A stretch of 64,000 nt of DNA from Thermodesulfovibrionia bacterium. Lineage in GTDB: Bacteria; Nitrospirota; Thermodesulfovibrionia; UBA6902. The DNA lies in NCBI GenBank assembly GCA_020053105.1, contig JAGVNU010000085.1, positions 1 to 64,000 on the forward strand, written 5' to 3'. This document shows positions 7,894-17,672 of the stretch, piece by piece. Each line of letters opens with the position of its first letter. Position 1 is the stretch's first letter. The notes below the pieces were generated by a model. It made no database searches and was not told where the DNA came from. It saw only the letters and a program-made list of their open reading frames with translations. Position numbers and translations under genes: made by a program.

Positions 7894-8404
7894 GAAAATA
7901 CGGTCAAACTTTGATTCCCTGGAAGAAGTCGGGCTTTTTCTTCAAATATTTCTGCTCATAACAATTCTGCCTCTTTTAGTAAAACTTATGACAGTCCCCC
8001 AATTAATGAAAATACTTACGCCGCAGAAATCAAAATCAAACGGGAAATGGGACATTGATGAGATCAGAGATAAAATTGAAAAATACACTCTTTATATATT
8101 GAGCAGAGACTTTTGGATATACAAAAACATATGCCTTAAACGTTCACTGGTCCTTTACCATTTTTTAAGGAAATACGGGATGTATGTAACCGTATGTTTT
8201 GGTGTGCGATATAAAAATGAACGGTCCGGGAATGTAGAGGTAAAGAAAATGGAAGGCCATGCGTGGCTCACCTGCAACGGCGATATTTTCATGGAAAAAA
8301 ATGCGGAAGAGACTAAAACCTACAGAATGACCTATTGTTATCCGAAAAATGAAGATGATACGAAAGAAAAGGGTCTCATGCCCGATATAGAGGGATTGAT
8401 GTGA
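7880..8404 (+). CDS. Lasso-B2-like transglutaminase-fold leader peptidase
   Basis: A 174-aa protein of the lasso peptide biosynthesis B2 family, cysteine proteases that remove the leader from a precursor delivered by the PqqD-like B1 protein. The triad is visible: Cys85 in NICLKRSLVLYHFLRKYG, His127 in EGHAWL and Asp135 in CNGD. Residues 15-37 are hydrophobic, suggesting membrane association. I chose the ATG at 7880; an upstream in-frame start at 7829 would lie wholly within the kinase gene. The stop overlaps the GTG start of the nucleotidyltransferase gene. Confidence 0.85.
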   Translation: MRTIKKIRSNFDSLEEVGLFLQIFLLITILPLLVKLMTVPQLMKILTPQKSKSNGKWDIDEIRDKIEKYTLYILSRDFWIYKNICLKRSLVLYHFLRKYGMYVTVCFGVRYKNERSGNVEVKKMEGHAWLTCNGDIFMEKNAEETKTYRMTYCYPKNEDDTKEKGLMPDIEGLM

Positions 8405-9576
8405 ATCTGTCGAATGAAAACGCTCTGTTAATATTATGTGCCCGGCAAGGAAGTTACAGGGACAACCCGGAAAAGATCAATTCTCTTCTCGCTCTTCAGA
8501 TTAAGTGGGATGAACTTTTAAGCGCTGCTGTTTCTCAAGGTATTGCTCCTTTGGTTTATAAGAATCTGAAAGACATTCCGGAGAAGACTTCTGTTCCTGA
8601 CGAGGTGATAGGTAAGCTCAGAATAGTTTACCAGGGCAATGTTGCGAGGAATATGTATCTTTACTCTGAATTAGAGCGCATTTTACAGGCGTTTCATGAA
8701 GAAAAGATAGACGTAATAACGCTGAAAGGCGCGGCATTGGCAGGGACGGTGTACGGGGACATAGGTTTGAGGATCATGAGTGACATTGACCTTCTCGTCA
8801 GGCCGGAGTGTTTAGCGCGGGCAAAGGAGGTAATGTCTGATCTGGCCTATTTTGCAGGGGGGACCAAGACGGAGGGATGGTACAAAGAGAAACATTTTCA
8901 TCTTCCGCCTTTCATACATAAGGAAAAACAAATAATAGTAGAAATTCACTGGAACGTCGCCGGGGATTCGCTAGGCATTAATGTCGACAGATGGTGGGGA
9001 AGAGCGAGAAAAACAAGATTGGGCGAGGGGTGGGTACTCATCCCATCACCTGAAGATATGATACTTCATCTTTGCATCAGCCTTTATCATGGTAATTATA
9101 ACAAAGCGGCCTTAAGAGGACTTTGTGATATATTTTATACCATACGTTACTTTTCAGAAGAGACGGACTGGAAACTGTTTAGGGAGCTGATTGAACAAAG
9201 CAAAATTGCCAGGCCTGTTTATTCCATATTGTTTCTGGTCAGAAAATATTTTGACAGCAGTAATCAGGCTCTTTCCTGGCTTGACCATGTACATACAGAT
9301 ATTAAATTTACTGCCATGGCGGAGAAGATAATTTTCATTCCGGAGAATGAGTATTATTCCCTATTTATGAAGTCATTGGCTGCTGATACAAAGTGGGAAA
9401 AAACGAAAATCATTTTTGCTGATATTTTCCCTTCTCAGGAGAAGATGTCGAAACGATATTCAATACGGGCTGATTCCGCCAAAGTGTATATTTATTATGC
9501 CTATCGTCCCATTGAACTGACCGTAAAATACGGGAGGTCTTTGTTAAAGATGTTTTGCTTCAGAAATTCAACATAG
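8401..9576 (+). CDS. Nucleotidyltransferase-family protein (NTP_transf_5 type)
   Basis: A 391-aa protein with a minimal nucleotidyltransferase core: LKGAALAGTVYGD then MSDIDLLV, where Asp128 and Asp130 form the metal-binding DxD pair. This family is common in lasso clusters carrying a kinase (paeninodin type), where it may modify the phosphorylated peptide; its substrate is not established. The start is GTG at 8401 in a GTGA overlap with the B2-like gene, indicating coupling. The C-terminal half (residues 190-390) is helical with no motif I recognise. Confidence 0.8.
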   Translation: MNLSNENALLILCARQGSYRDNPEKINSLLALQIKWDELLSAAVSQGIAPLVYKNLKDIPEKTSVPDEVIGKLRIVYQGNVARNMYLYSELERILQAFHEEKIDVITLKGAALAGTVYGDIGLRIMSDIDLLVRPECLARAKEVMSDLAYFAGGTKTEGWYKEKHFHLPPFIHKEKQIIVEIHWNVAGDSLGINVDRWWGRARKTRLGEGWVLIPSPEDMILHLCISLYHGNYNKAALRGLCDIFYTIRYFSEETDWKLFRELIEQSKIARPVYSILFLVRKYFDSSNQALSWLDHVHTDIKFTAMAEKIIFIPENEYYSLFMKSLAADTKWEKTKIIFADIFPSQEKMSKRYSIRADSAKVYIYYAYRPIELTVKYGRSLLKMFCFRNST

Positions 9577-9586
9577 GGAGCTGCGG

Positions 9587-10591
9587 TTGTCATACGTTAT
9601 TGAGACAGTCAATCTATCAAAAAAGTATCCTGTACTTAAAGGATACCGGGACATTTTATTCCATCCATTCAGAAAGAAAGAGACCCCGGCCCTCAATAAT
9701 GTAACCATTCAGATAAATGAGGGAGATATATTCGGTCTGCTCGGTCCTAATGGCGCCGGCAAGACCACACTGATAAAAATTCTGTGTACCCTCGTTCTGC
9801 CCAGCGCAGGGAGCGCGTATGTGAAAGGGTATGACGTCACAAGGGATGAGAAGAGCATAAGAAAGCTGATAGGTTATGTGATAAGCGAGGAGAGGAGTTT
9901 TTACTGGAGGCTGTCAGGCAGGCAGAATCTGAAATTCTTTGCAAAGCTGAACAATATCCTGAACAGGGAGGCAGACCAACGGATTGAGAGACTGCTGGAA
10001 TTTCTGGACCTTGCTGCTGATGCCGGCAGAATGTTTAAAGATTATTCAACTGGCATGCGCCAAAAACTGGCGATAGCGAGGGGGCTTCTTACCGATCCGG
10101 CTATATTATTTATGGATGAACCGACAAACGGCCTGGACCCGGTCTCTGCCCATAATTTGAAACTGCTGGTAAAAGAAAAGCTGGTGGGAGAGAAAAAGAA
10201 AACAGTAATCTTCGCGACCCATAACCTGAGGGATGCAGAGGAGCTGTGTAACCACATTGCGATAATCCAGAACGGGGAGGTCAGGATCGAGGGGACATTA
10301 GAAGATATCAGATCTAAATTTAATGAATCGAAAAGATATGTGATGAAATTAAGAAATGTTGAAGGAGAGGTATTAGTAAAGATTCATAATAAGGCTTTGG
10401 TGAAAAGTATGATGTCTGTATCAAATGGATCATCAGGTTTTACAGAAATTGAATTCGAAATCGGACATAACAATGGCAGCCTGCAAGGGTTTGTTAAGGA
10501 AATCGTCGATATGGGCGGTGAATTGTTTTCTGTTTATGAGATTGAGCCTACTCTTGAAGATCTATTTTCAGAGATAGTGAAAGCGAAATGA
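9587..10591 (+). CDS. ABC transporter ATP-binding protein
   Basis: A 334-aa ABC-2-type ATPase. Walker A is GPNGAGKTT (about residues 54-62), the signature loop is YSTGMRQKLA and Walker B is ILFMDEPTNGLDP. A C-terminal extension of about 90 residues is typical of DrrA/NatA-like exporters. The start is TTG at 9587 with AGGGAG just upstream; no ATG fits the conserved N-terminus. It overlaps the permease gene by 4 nt. In context it probably exports the peptide product or gives self-immunity. Confidence 0.92.
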   Translation: MSYVIETVNLSKKYPVLKGYRDILFHPFRKKETPALNNVTIQINEGDIFGLLGPNGAGKTTLIKILCTLVLPSAGSAYVKGYDVTRDEKSIRKLIGYVISEERSFYWRLSGRQNLKFFAKLNNILNREADQRIERLLEFLDLAADAGRMFKDYSTGMRQKLAIARGLLTDPAILFMDEPTNGLDPVSAHNLKLLVKEKLVGEKKKTVIFATHNLRDAEELCNHIAIIQNGEVRIEGTLEDIRSKFNESKRYVMKLRNVEGEVLVKIHNKALVKSMMSVSNGSSGFTEIEFEIGHNNGSLQGFVKEIVDMGGELFSVYEIEPTLEDLFSEIVKAK

Positions 10592-11412
10592 GACCTGTAT
10601 CACTTATATTTGAAAAACCGCTCGCTTTTTTATGGAGAGACATTATAGAAGATACCAGCTATAAGCTGTCATTTTTCATGCAGTTCGTCAGTATCTTTGT
10701 TTCAACCTCTATGTTTTACTTTTTCTCAAGGCTCCTGGGCGATGCAGGGATTTCCTATCTTAAGCCATACGGAGGGAATTACTTCTCTTTTGTTCTTATC
10801 GGCATCGCGTTTTACAGCTATCTCAGTGTATCCATACAGAGCCTCTCGGAAACTATTCGTGAGGGACAAATGCTGGGGACACTGGAAGCGCTGCTCGTAA
10901 CTCAGACGGAGATCCCGACTATCATTATATCTTCATCCCTGTATAGTTTTATCTGGGCGTCTTTTAAGGTGGCAGTGTACCTGTTATTGGGAGGTTATGT
11001 GTTTGGAGTCAATCTCGGCAATGCCAATCTTATCGGGGCAACTATTGTTCTCATGCTCACTATCATTTCCTTTGGCAGTCTGGGAATAATTTCAGCGAGT
11101 TTTGTCATGGTCCTGAAGAGAGGTGACCCTGTTAACTGGATATTTTCAAGTGTTTCTGGATTAATAGGCGGTTTGTACTACCCGGTTTCAGTGCTTCCCG
11201 ACTGGCTGCAAAAACTGTCTTATCTCCTGCCTGTCACCTATGCACTGGAAGGTATGAGAATGGCAGTGCTGAAAGGGTATTCTGTCAGTGAACTGCTCCC
11301 CAATATTTTGGCATTAACGCTTTTCTCAATTATTATGCTGCCGCTGAGCATCCTGGTTTTTAAATACGCTGTTAGGAAAGCAAAAAGAGACGGGACACTG
11401 ACGCAGTATTAA
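10588..11412 (+). CDS. ABC-2 type transporter permease
   Basis: A 274-aa membrane protein with about six hydrophobic spans and the ABC-2 permease pattern, including GLYYPVSVLPDWLQKLSYLLP near the C-terminus (the loop before the last spans). It starts in an ATGA overlap with the ATPase gene and completes a one-ATPase, one-permease exporter. It is the last gene of the RiPP-like operon; a 189-bp gap separates it from cas3. Confidence 0.9.
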   Translation: MRPVSLIFEKPLAFLWRDIIEDTSYKLSFFMQFVSIFVSTSMFYFFSRLLGDAGISYLKPYGGNYFSFVLIGIAFYSYLSVSIQSLSETIREGQMLGTLEALLVTQTEIPTIIISSSLYSFIWASFKVAVYLLLGGYVFGVNLGNANLIGATIVLMLTIISFGSLGIISASFVMVLKRGDPVNWIFSSVSGLIGGLYYPVSVLPDWLQKLSYLLPVTYALEGMRMAVLKGYSVSELLPNILALTLFSIIMLPLSILVFKYAVRKAKRDGTLTQY

Positions 11413-11542
11413 TCTTTGATGACGTCCGATCAACGGCTGCCAGCCATATTTTCTTAAATCGAATACATACCTGAACACCGTCATCCCGAGCCCCGATATG
11501 TTGGAATTCAGGATGATATTTATAAGTTGCCTGATTTCCGGA

Positions 11543-11571
11543 TTGCAGTTTTTTATCTCCTGATATAGAAT
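11543..11571 (+). promoter_or_regulatory. cas3: Putative sigma-70 promoter of the cas operon
   Basis: TTGCAG (11543-11548), a 17-bp spacer and TAGAAT (11566-11571) lie about 30 bp before the cas3 start. Both hexamers deviate from consensus by one or two bases. The position in the only sizeable gap upstream of the cas genes supports it. Confidence 0.4.
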
Positions 11572-11601
11572 TCAACATGCGTTAAAAAAGGGGATATCAG
11601 G

Positions 11602-14370
11602 TTGCAATCATTTTACAGCTACTGGGGGAAGGCGGAGAAAGATGGTGCGGGGTATCATCTTTTGCCGTATCATTGTCTGGATGTGGCGGGGGTGGGACAT
11701 GTGATGCTTTCACAGCGCAATGACTTACGAAAACGCTTTGCTGCAATCTCCGGGCTTGATGAGACGGTTTGCTGTCAATGGATAGCGCTTTTTCTTGGAC
11801 TACACGATATCGGCAAATTCTCAGAGAACTTTCAGAATCTGCGGCCTGACCTGCTGGAGAAACTGCAAGGGAAGAAATCCGGCAAGGCTTATTCCGTACG
11901 TCATGACAGTCTTGGAAATCTGCTATGGATCGAATCTCTTTGGCGGTCATTTGAAGCCTCAGCCTCTGCCAGTGTGCCTGATTTTAGGAATGTCGCTGAA
12001 TACTGGCAGGAACTCTTTCAATATATTGCAAATGCATTTACCGGTCATCATGGACAACCCCCAAGGAGAACAGGTCCCAACGATCTTCAGTTAAGACTCT
12101 CAACATTCTTCACAACTGAGGAAATAAACTACGCATCACAATATATGCATGATCTTCAAGTTGTTCTAAACAAAGAGGTTGGAATTATTCTTCAATTGCC
12201 CTCACCAATAAATATCTATGATTCTAATTCTATGCCGATTGCTTCCTGGCTCATGGCCGGATTTGCTGTGCTTTGTGACTGGATCGGATCAAACAGTCAA
12301 TGGTTCCAATTTTGTGAAAGCGTTATGCCGCTTGACGAATATTGGCGCAACCACGCCATTCCTCAAGCGACATGTGCTATACGCGAAGCGGGCATTAATG
12401 CCGCAAGTCCAAAAGCAACTGATAGTCTATTTGCAGATGTATTTCCCGATATTAGTGAACCTACGCCATTACAAAGACATGTAATCGAATGTCCGATTGT
12501 TGATTCTCCGCAGCTATTCATCCTTGAAGATGTTACAGGTTCCGGCAAGACTGAGGCGGCATTATTTCTGGCTAAACGTCTTATGACGCATGGCCTTGGG
12601 AATGGTATATTTATGGCCCTACCAACAATGGCGACTTCAAATGCGATGTACGATCGTGTTACTAAAGTGTACCGCAAACTTTTCACTGACGAGTCTACTC
12701 CTTCTCTTGTGTTGGCTCATGGAGCGAGACACCTTTCGGATACCTTTATGCGCTCTATTGCAGATCCCTCGAATACACAGAAACAGTATGGAACCGACGA
12801 GGACACAGCTTCTGCTCAGTGCGCTTCTTGGCTGTCTGATAATCGAAAGAAGGCGCTGCTTGCTGATGCAGGAGTCGGAACACTCGATCAGGCTCTTTTG
12901 GCAATCCTGCCTTCCCGCTTTCAGTCATTACGTCTTTTGGGTTTGGCCGGTCATATTCTTATTGTCGATGAGGTACATGCATACGACCCGTATATGAACA
13001 AGCTTCTTCAAACCCTCCTATCTTTTCATGCGGCGATGGGTGGAAGCGCAATTCTTCTCTCAGCGACATTGCCGAATCATGTGCGTCAAGAATTTATTTC
13101 CAGCTTTAACGGAGGGATGGACATGTTTGAATCTATTCGTGTTGAGTCTGCTGCTTATCCGCTGGCAACTCATTTGTCGCGTAATGAGAGTATTGCAGAA
13201 GTCCCTGTAGACGCAACCCCGCAACGAATAACGAGCGTAGACGTGAAAATTATAACTGACTCTGAAGATGCAGAACGAATGGTCATCTCGGCTGCCGGGC
13301 AAGGGAAATGCGTCTGTTGGATTCGGAACACCGTGCATGACGCGATAGCCGGATTTGAAAGTCTTCGGGAAAAGGTAGCTTCAGACAATCTCATGATTTT
13401 TCATGCCCGCTTTGCAATGGGTGATCGGTTAGATATAGAAACCATGGTTAAAGACTGCTTCGGGAGAAAAAGCAAAGAAAAGGACCGGAGCGGAAAAATA
13501 CTGATAGCTACACAAGTTGTCGAACAATCCCTTGATCTTGATTTTGACCTGCTTATCTCAGACCTGGCGCCAATGGACTTGCTGATCCAGCGTGCCGGGA
13601 GGCTCCATCGACATACGAGAGACGAACAGGGTAATCCATTGCCATATGGCTCTGGAAATGATCGACGTGAGCTTCCTTGTTTCATCATTCACGGCCCATT
13701 GCCGGAAGACGATGCAGATGCGAACTGGTATAAAACGATGTTTCCCAAAGCTGCAACTGTATATCCAAGCCACGGTTGCCTGTGGCTTACTGCGCGCCTC
13801 CTGAAAGAAAAGGGTGTACTGCGTATGCCTGATGATGCTCGGGAACTTATTGAGGCGGCCTTTGGTAAAGCGGCTGCAAGTATACCTTCTGCCCTTCAGA
13901 AGAGGGATGACGAGGCGTTCGCGAAAAGAAGTCAAGATAGATCGCTTGCCCATATCAATATGCTGAAACTCGAAGAAGGCTATGTGGCAACACCTAATCA
14001 ATGGCTTGAGGATATGCGGACACCTACGAGGCTTGGCGATACGGAAAGCACGGTGCGTCTTGCCCGATGGGACGGCAGGGCACTGACCCCGTGGTATCCC
14101 CATTCAGACTTTCCGTGGGATATGAGCCAGGTATATCTTCGCAGCTTTTTTGTTCATAGCGAAGCCAACCATACTGATCCTGAGCTTCGGGCAGCAGTAG
14201 AGAAACTGAAAGAGATATTACCCGACAAAGGGAAATGGAGTGTCCTCGTTCCACTATCAAAGAGTGATGACGGGGTTTGGCGTGGAGAGGCCCAAAACAA
14301 GAAAGGTGACGCCGTTACTATTACTTATGATCCGTTAATCGGCGTCACCGTCGGCAAAGAGGAGGCATAA
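11602..14370 (+). CDS. cas3: CRISPR-associated nuclease-helicase Cas3 (type I-E)
   Basis: Cas3 is recruited by Cascade after R-loop formation and degrades target DNA. The 922 aa hold an N-terminal HD nuclease (His24 region; His68-Asp69 in LGLHDIGKF; GHHG near residue 152) and an SF2 helicase. Helicase motifs are TGSGKT (312-317), DEVH (456-459), LSATLP, and QRAGRLHRH from 663. All key motifs are intact. The start is TTG at 11602 behind AAAAAGGGG. It directly abuts cse1 at 14371, so the effector genes form one operon. Confidence 0.96.
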   Translation: MQSFYSYWGKAEKDGAGYHLLPYHCLDVAGVGHVMLSQRNDLRKRFAAISGLDETVCCQWIALFLGLHDIGKFSENFQNLRPDLLEKLQGKKSGKAYSVRHDSLGNLLWIESLWRSFEASASASVPDFRNVAEYWQELFQYIANAFTGHHGQPPRRTGPNDLQLRLSTFFTTEEINYASQYMHDLQVVLNKEVGIILQLPSPINIYDSNSMPIASWLMAGFAVLCDWIGSNSQWFQFCESVMPLDEYWRNHAIPQATCAIREAGINAASPKATDSLFADVFPDISEPTPLQRHVIECPIVDSPQLFILEDVTGSGKTEAALFLAKRLMTHGLGNGIFMALPTMATSNAMYDRVTKVYRKLFTDESTPSLVLAHGARHLSDTFMRSIADPSNTQKQYGTDEDTASAQCASWLSDNRKKALLADAGVGTLDQALLAILPSRFQSLRLLGLAGHILIVDEVHAYDPYMNKLLQTLLSFHAAMGGSAILLSATLPNHVRQEFISSFNGGMDMFESIRVESAAYPLATHLSRNESIAEVPVDATPQRITSVDVKIITDSEDAERMVISAAGQGKCVCWIRNTVHDAIAGFESLREKVASDNLMIFHARFAMGDRLDIETMVKDCFGRKSKEKDRSGKILIATQVVEQSLDLDFDLLISDLAPMDLLIQRAGRLHRHTRDEQGNPLPYGSGNDRRELPCFIIHGPLPEDDADANWYKTMFPKAATVYPSHGCLWLTARLLKEKGVLRMPDDARELIEAAFGKAAASIPSALQKRDDEAFAKRSQDRSLAHINMLKLEEGYVATPNQWLEDMRTPTRLGDTESTVRLARWDGRALTPWYPHSDFPWDMSQVYLRSFFVHSEANHTDPELRAAVEKLKEILPDKGKWSVLVPLSKSDDGVWRGEAQNKKGDAVTITYDPLIGVTVGKEEA

Positions 14371-16038
14371 ATGCAGTTCAACTTGATTGATGAAGAATGG
14401 ATTCCGGTTAAACGGCGAGATGGCACAGAAACAAGAATCACACCGTGGCAAGTCACCGACGGGTTTGCAGAAAACCCTATTGTATCACTCAATGCGCCGC
14501 GTCCTGACTTTAACGGCGCGCTTATTCAATTTCTGATAGGGTTGGTTCAGACAACCTTTGCGCCTGCAAACAGGATTGAATGGAAGCATAAGTTGAGAAC
14601 ACCGCCATCTACAGATCAACTGAAAACGGCATTCATGACGGTTCATAATGCCTTTGAACTTGGAGGAGATGGGCCGAGGTTTATGCAGGACCACGAGGAT
14701 TTCAAGCAGACGTCTAAGCCGATTGATTGGCTTCTCATCGGCGCAGCTACAAAGAACACGATAGCTGAAAACATAGACCATTTCATCAAACGATCCATGG
14801 TCTCTAATATGTGTCCATCATGCTGTACAATGGCATTACTGACAATGCAAACAAATGCGCCCGGCGGCGGTCAGGGATATCGCACATCTCTCAGGGGCGG
14901 TGGTCCGTTAACAACGCTTATCATTGGGGACAAGAATTTCGACACCCTGTGGCATACAATGTGGTTGAATGTTCTGGAATCAAAAATATTCCTGACTTTC
15001 TGCAACTCGAAACGGAGTTCAGATTCAAATAAGTTCCCATGGTTAGCGAAAACTAAAACCAGCGTTACGGAGCAGGATATTCATCCTGCACAATACTTTT
15101 GGGCTATGCCTAGACGCATTAGACTGGGCCTGGAGAAATCCGAAAGCGGGCTTTGTGATGTTTGTGCACTACCGAGCAATTCGCTGATTACAGCATGCAA
15201 AGAAGTAAATAAAGGGACAGAGTATAGATCACCCATGAAGCATCCGTTATCACCATTTGATACAAGGATAAAGAAAAATCAGAAAGAAGAGGCAGCGCGA
15301 AATAAAGCCTTGTTGACGCAATCAGGGGGGGTAAGCTATAGGCACTGGCTGGGAATTGTTGTCAACGATACGGATGGACGCATTGAGCCGGCAAGAATTG
15401 TTCATGAGTTTATCGAGCGGCAGCAAAGCGACTGGCAATTCCGCCTCTGGGCATTTGGGTATGACTTTGTCCCTGGTCAAAGTAAAGCCCGGTGCTGGTA
15501 CGATTCAAAGATTCCACTCATAACGGTAGAGCATGAACATATATCTGATTATGAAAATAAAATCGCAACTCTGATCAAAGCGGCAAATATAATATGTGGC
15601 AACCTAAAGATTGCAATAAAAAAAGTATTACATGGGATACCGGAATATGACGCAATAACCAGACAAATAAAATGGAAATATCAAGATATCAAGAGGCTTG
15701 ATGCTGATGATGAAATGGCGCGAGAAAGAGTTCTGACTTCCGTTAGAACTATATCGGCGTTCACGGCTATTGAAGCGAGTTTCTGGCAGACGACGGAAGC
15801 GTTTTTTTATTCAGTTTTACTCAACTTGAGTCATTGCATTAGAGATAATAAGGGTGGCTCGGAATTCTTCGAGCAGTGGCAGCATGCACTTTGTACAGAA
15901 GCTTTAAAACAATTCGATTCCTATATTCTGAGTGCACCGATTGAGGATATGAAAATTAAACATGTGGCGCTCGCTCAAAAGGAGCTTAATAATTTCAATA
16001 GAGGAACAAGGGTCCGAAAGATACTTGGGCTGTCATGA
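14371..16038 (+). CDS. cse1: Cascade large subunit Cse1/Cas8e (CasA)
   Basis: Cse1 recognises the PAM and recruits Cas3. The N-terminus FNLIDEEWIPV followed by NAPRPDFNGALIQFLIGLVQ is typical of type I-E CasA. The protein is 555 aa, somewhat longer than the E. coli protein (502). Two CxxC pairs (C148/C151 and C262/C265) could form a zinc site. A C-terminal four-helix bundle is expected from about residue 390. It starts immediately after the cas3 stop. Confidence 0.94.
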   Translation: MQFNLIDEEWIPVKRRDGTETRITPWQVTDGFAENPIVSLNAPRPDFNGALIQFLIGLVQTTFAPANRIEWKHKLRTPPSTDQLKTAFMTVHNAFELGGDGPRFMQDHEDFKQTSKPIDWLLIGAATKNTIAENIDHFIKRSMVSNMCPSCCTMALLTMQTNAPGGGQGYRTSLRGGGPLTTLIIGDKNFDTLWHTMWLNVLESKIFLTFCNSKRSSDSNKFPWLAKTKTSVTEQDIHPAQYFWAMPRRIRLGLEKSESGLCDVCALPSNSLITACKEVNKGTEYRSPMKHPLSPFDTRIKKNQKEEAARNKALLTQSGGVSYRHWLGIVVNDTDGRIEPARIVHEFIERQQSDWQFRLWAFGYDFVPGQSKARCWYDSKIPLITVEHEHISDYENKIATLIKAANIICGNLKIAIKKVLHGIPEYDAITRQIKWKYQDIKRLDADDEMARERVLTSVRTISAFTAIEASFWQTTEAFFYSVLLNLSHCIRDNKGGSEFFEQWQHALCTEALKQFDSYILSAPIEDMKIKHVALAQKELNNFNRGTRVRKILGLS

Positions 16039-16060
16039 ATACAAAGATTTTGGAGGTCTT

Positions 16061-16564
16061 ATGGGCAATGAATATTTGAGTTTCAAGAAGGATTCAACGG
16101 AAGTTCAGAAGTTAATTGACTGGTGGGATGACCTGGAAAAGAACTATCGCGGTGAAAGGGCCGTTCTGCGACGATGCAGCACTCTCAATGAGGTGGTTTT
16201 ATCTCCAGCATATCATCGTCTGCGAATGGCGTTGCTTAATATCGGCAGGGTCTACGATAATCAGCTATCACTGGTAGTCGGTTTAACTGTACGTGTTAAA
16301 ACTAATGCAGATGAATCCGGGATTGCCGGGCAAATGGCAACCGGCAAGACAGACGGCTCAGCCAGAGTAAGCGGGCTTCGTTTCCGAAGGCTGCTCAAGG
16401 TGAAGGAACGTGACGAACTTTTTACTGCTATGAGTCGGATTATCGCACTCCTCGGCAGAGCGGTAAACATCCAAAGCTTAGCTCAGAGCGTCTATTTCTG
16501 GAACGATAGAACACGAAAAGACTGGGCGTTTGAATATTACTCAAAAGCCCCTGATGAAAAATAA
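16061..16564 (+). CDS. cse2: Cascade small subunit Cse2 (CasB)
   Basis: A 167-aa all-helical protein; two copies in Cascade stabilise the R-loop. WWDDLEKNYRGERAVLRRC near the N-terminus and the later RFRRLLKVKERDELFTAMSR are Cse2-like. I chose the ATG at 16061, with TGGAGGT 5 nt upstream; the frame is open back into cse1, but that extension has no Cse2 character. Confidence 0.92.
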   Translation: MGNEYLSFKKDSTEVQKLIDWWDDLEKNYRGERAVLRRCSTLNEVVLSPAYHRLRMALLNIGRVYDNQLSLVVGLTVRVKTNADESGIAGQMATGKTDGSARVSGLRFRRLLKVKERDELFTAMSRIIALLGRAVNIQSLAQSVYFWNDRTRKDWAFEYYSKAPDEK

Positions 16565-16600
16565 ATCAAACAACTTAAATTTGAAAGGAGACTCAAAGCA

Positions 16601-17668
16601 ATGAGCACATTTATTCAACTGCATTTACTTACATCCTATCCGCCGTCTAATCTTAACCGGGATGACCTCGGTCGTCCCAAGACTGCTGTTGTCGGAGGTA
16701 GAACTCGTCTCCGTATTTCATCCCAAAGTCTAAAGCGGGCATGGCGGACTTCAGAGTTGTTTAAGGCTGCTGTTGGTGATCATATGGGTAAGAACACTAA
16801 GAGAATGGGGTTTAACGCAGCTAAGGATTTTGAAAAGGCCGGGGTAGCTCCGAAAGACGCTATCGCTTGGGGCAAAAAGATAGCGGATGAGTTTGCAGAG
16901 ACTGAAGGCAAAGACAAAAGTGATCCCTATAAAGAGACGCTTCTGAAGCAACCGATTCATTTGTCGCATATTGAATACAAAAAGCTGCAGGAGCTTGTTG
17001 CCCGGCTGTGTAAAGAAAAGAGAGCACCCAATGATGATGAGTTAGAGTTCCTGAGTAAAGAACATAATTCCGTTGACATTGCAATGTTTGGGAGGATGCT
17101 TGCCGTAAAAGGGAAGATGGACTTGGGCATGGAGGGTGCCGTGCAAGTTGCCCATGCATTCACTGTTCATGAGGTAGCGGTAGAGGACGATTATTTTACC
17201 GCTGTAGATGATTTAAATGAGGGACCCGACGCCGCCCACATCGGAGAGACCGAGTTCGCTTCTGGTGTTTTTTACCTTTATGTCTGCATCAATCGTGATT
17301 TACTGGTAGAAAATCTGAAAAAGAAAGACCCTGAAAAAGCAGAGGCTCTCGCCAATAAGACACTCGAAGCCCTTGTAGAGGCAGCGACAAAGATTGCGCC
17401 GACCGGCAAACAAAACAGCTTTGGCTCCCGTGCCCGTACCTCATACATGTTGGTGGAAAAAGGAAGCGATCAGCCTCGCGCTCTTGCTGTAGCATTTCTA
17501 AAGCCTGTGAAAGGAGAAGACATTCTTAGCACGGCTATTAGCGAACTGGAAAAACGTCGTGACAACTTCGACAAGGTCTACGGGCACTGTTACGATGAGT
17601 TCAAGGCATTGAACGCCGAGACAGGCGTAGGCAGCTTAATCGATATCATTAACTTCGTAAAGGAGTGA
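16601..17668 (+). CDS. cas7: Cascade backbone Cas7e (CasC)
   Basis: Six copies of this RRM-fold protein coat the crRNA spacer. The opening FIQLHLLTSYPPSNLNRDDLG and SQSLKRAWRTSELF are diagnostic of type I-E Cas7 (Cse4/CasC). At 355 aa it has the usual length. It has a GAAAGGAG ribosome-binding site and lies 36 bp after cse2, the largest gap between Cascade genes, which would suit separate strong translation of the most abundant subunit. Confidence 0.95.
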   Translation: MSTFIQLHLLTSYPPSNLNRDDLGRPKTAVVGGRTRLRISSQSLKRAWRTSELFKAAVGDHMGKNTKRMGFNAAKDFEKAGVAPKDAIAWGKKIADEFAETEGKDKSDPYKETLLKQPIHLSHIEYKKLQELVARLCKEKRAPNDDELEFLSKEHNSVDIAMFGRMLAVKGKMDLGMEGAVQVAHAFTVHEVAVEDDYFTAVDDLNEGPDAAHIGETEFASGVFYLYVCINRDLLVENLKKKDPEKAEALANKTLEALVEAATKIAPTGKQNSFGSRARTSYMLVEKGSDQPRALAVAFLKPVKGEDILSTAISELEKRRDNFDKVYGHCYDEFKALNAETGVGSLIDIINFVKE

Positions 17669-17672
17669 AGCC

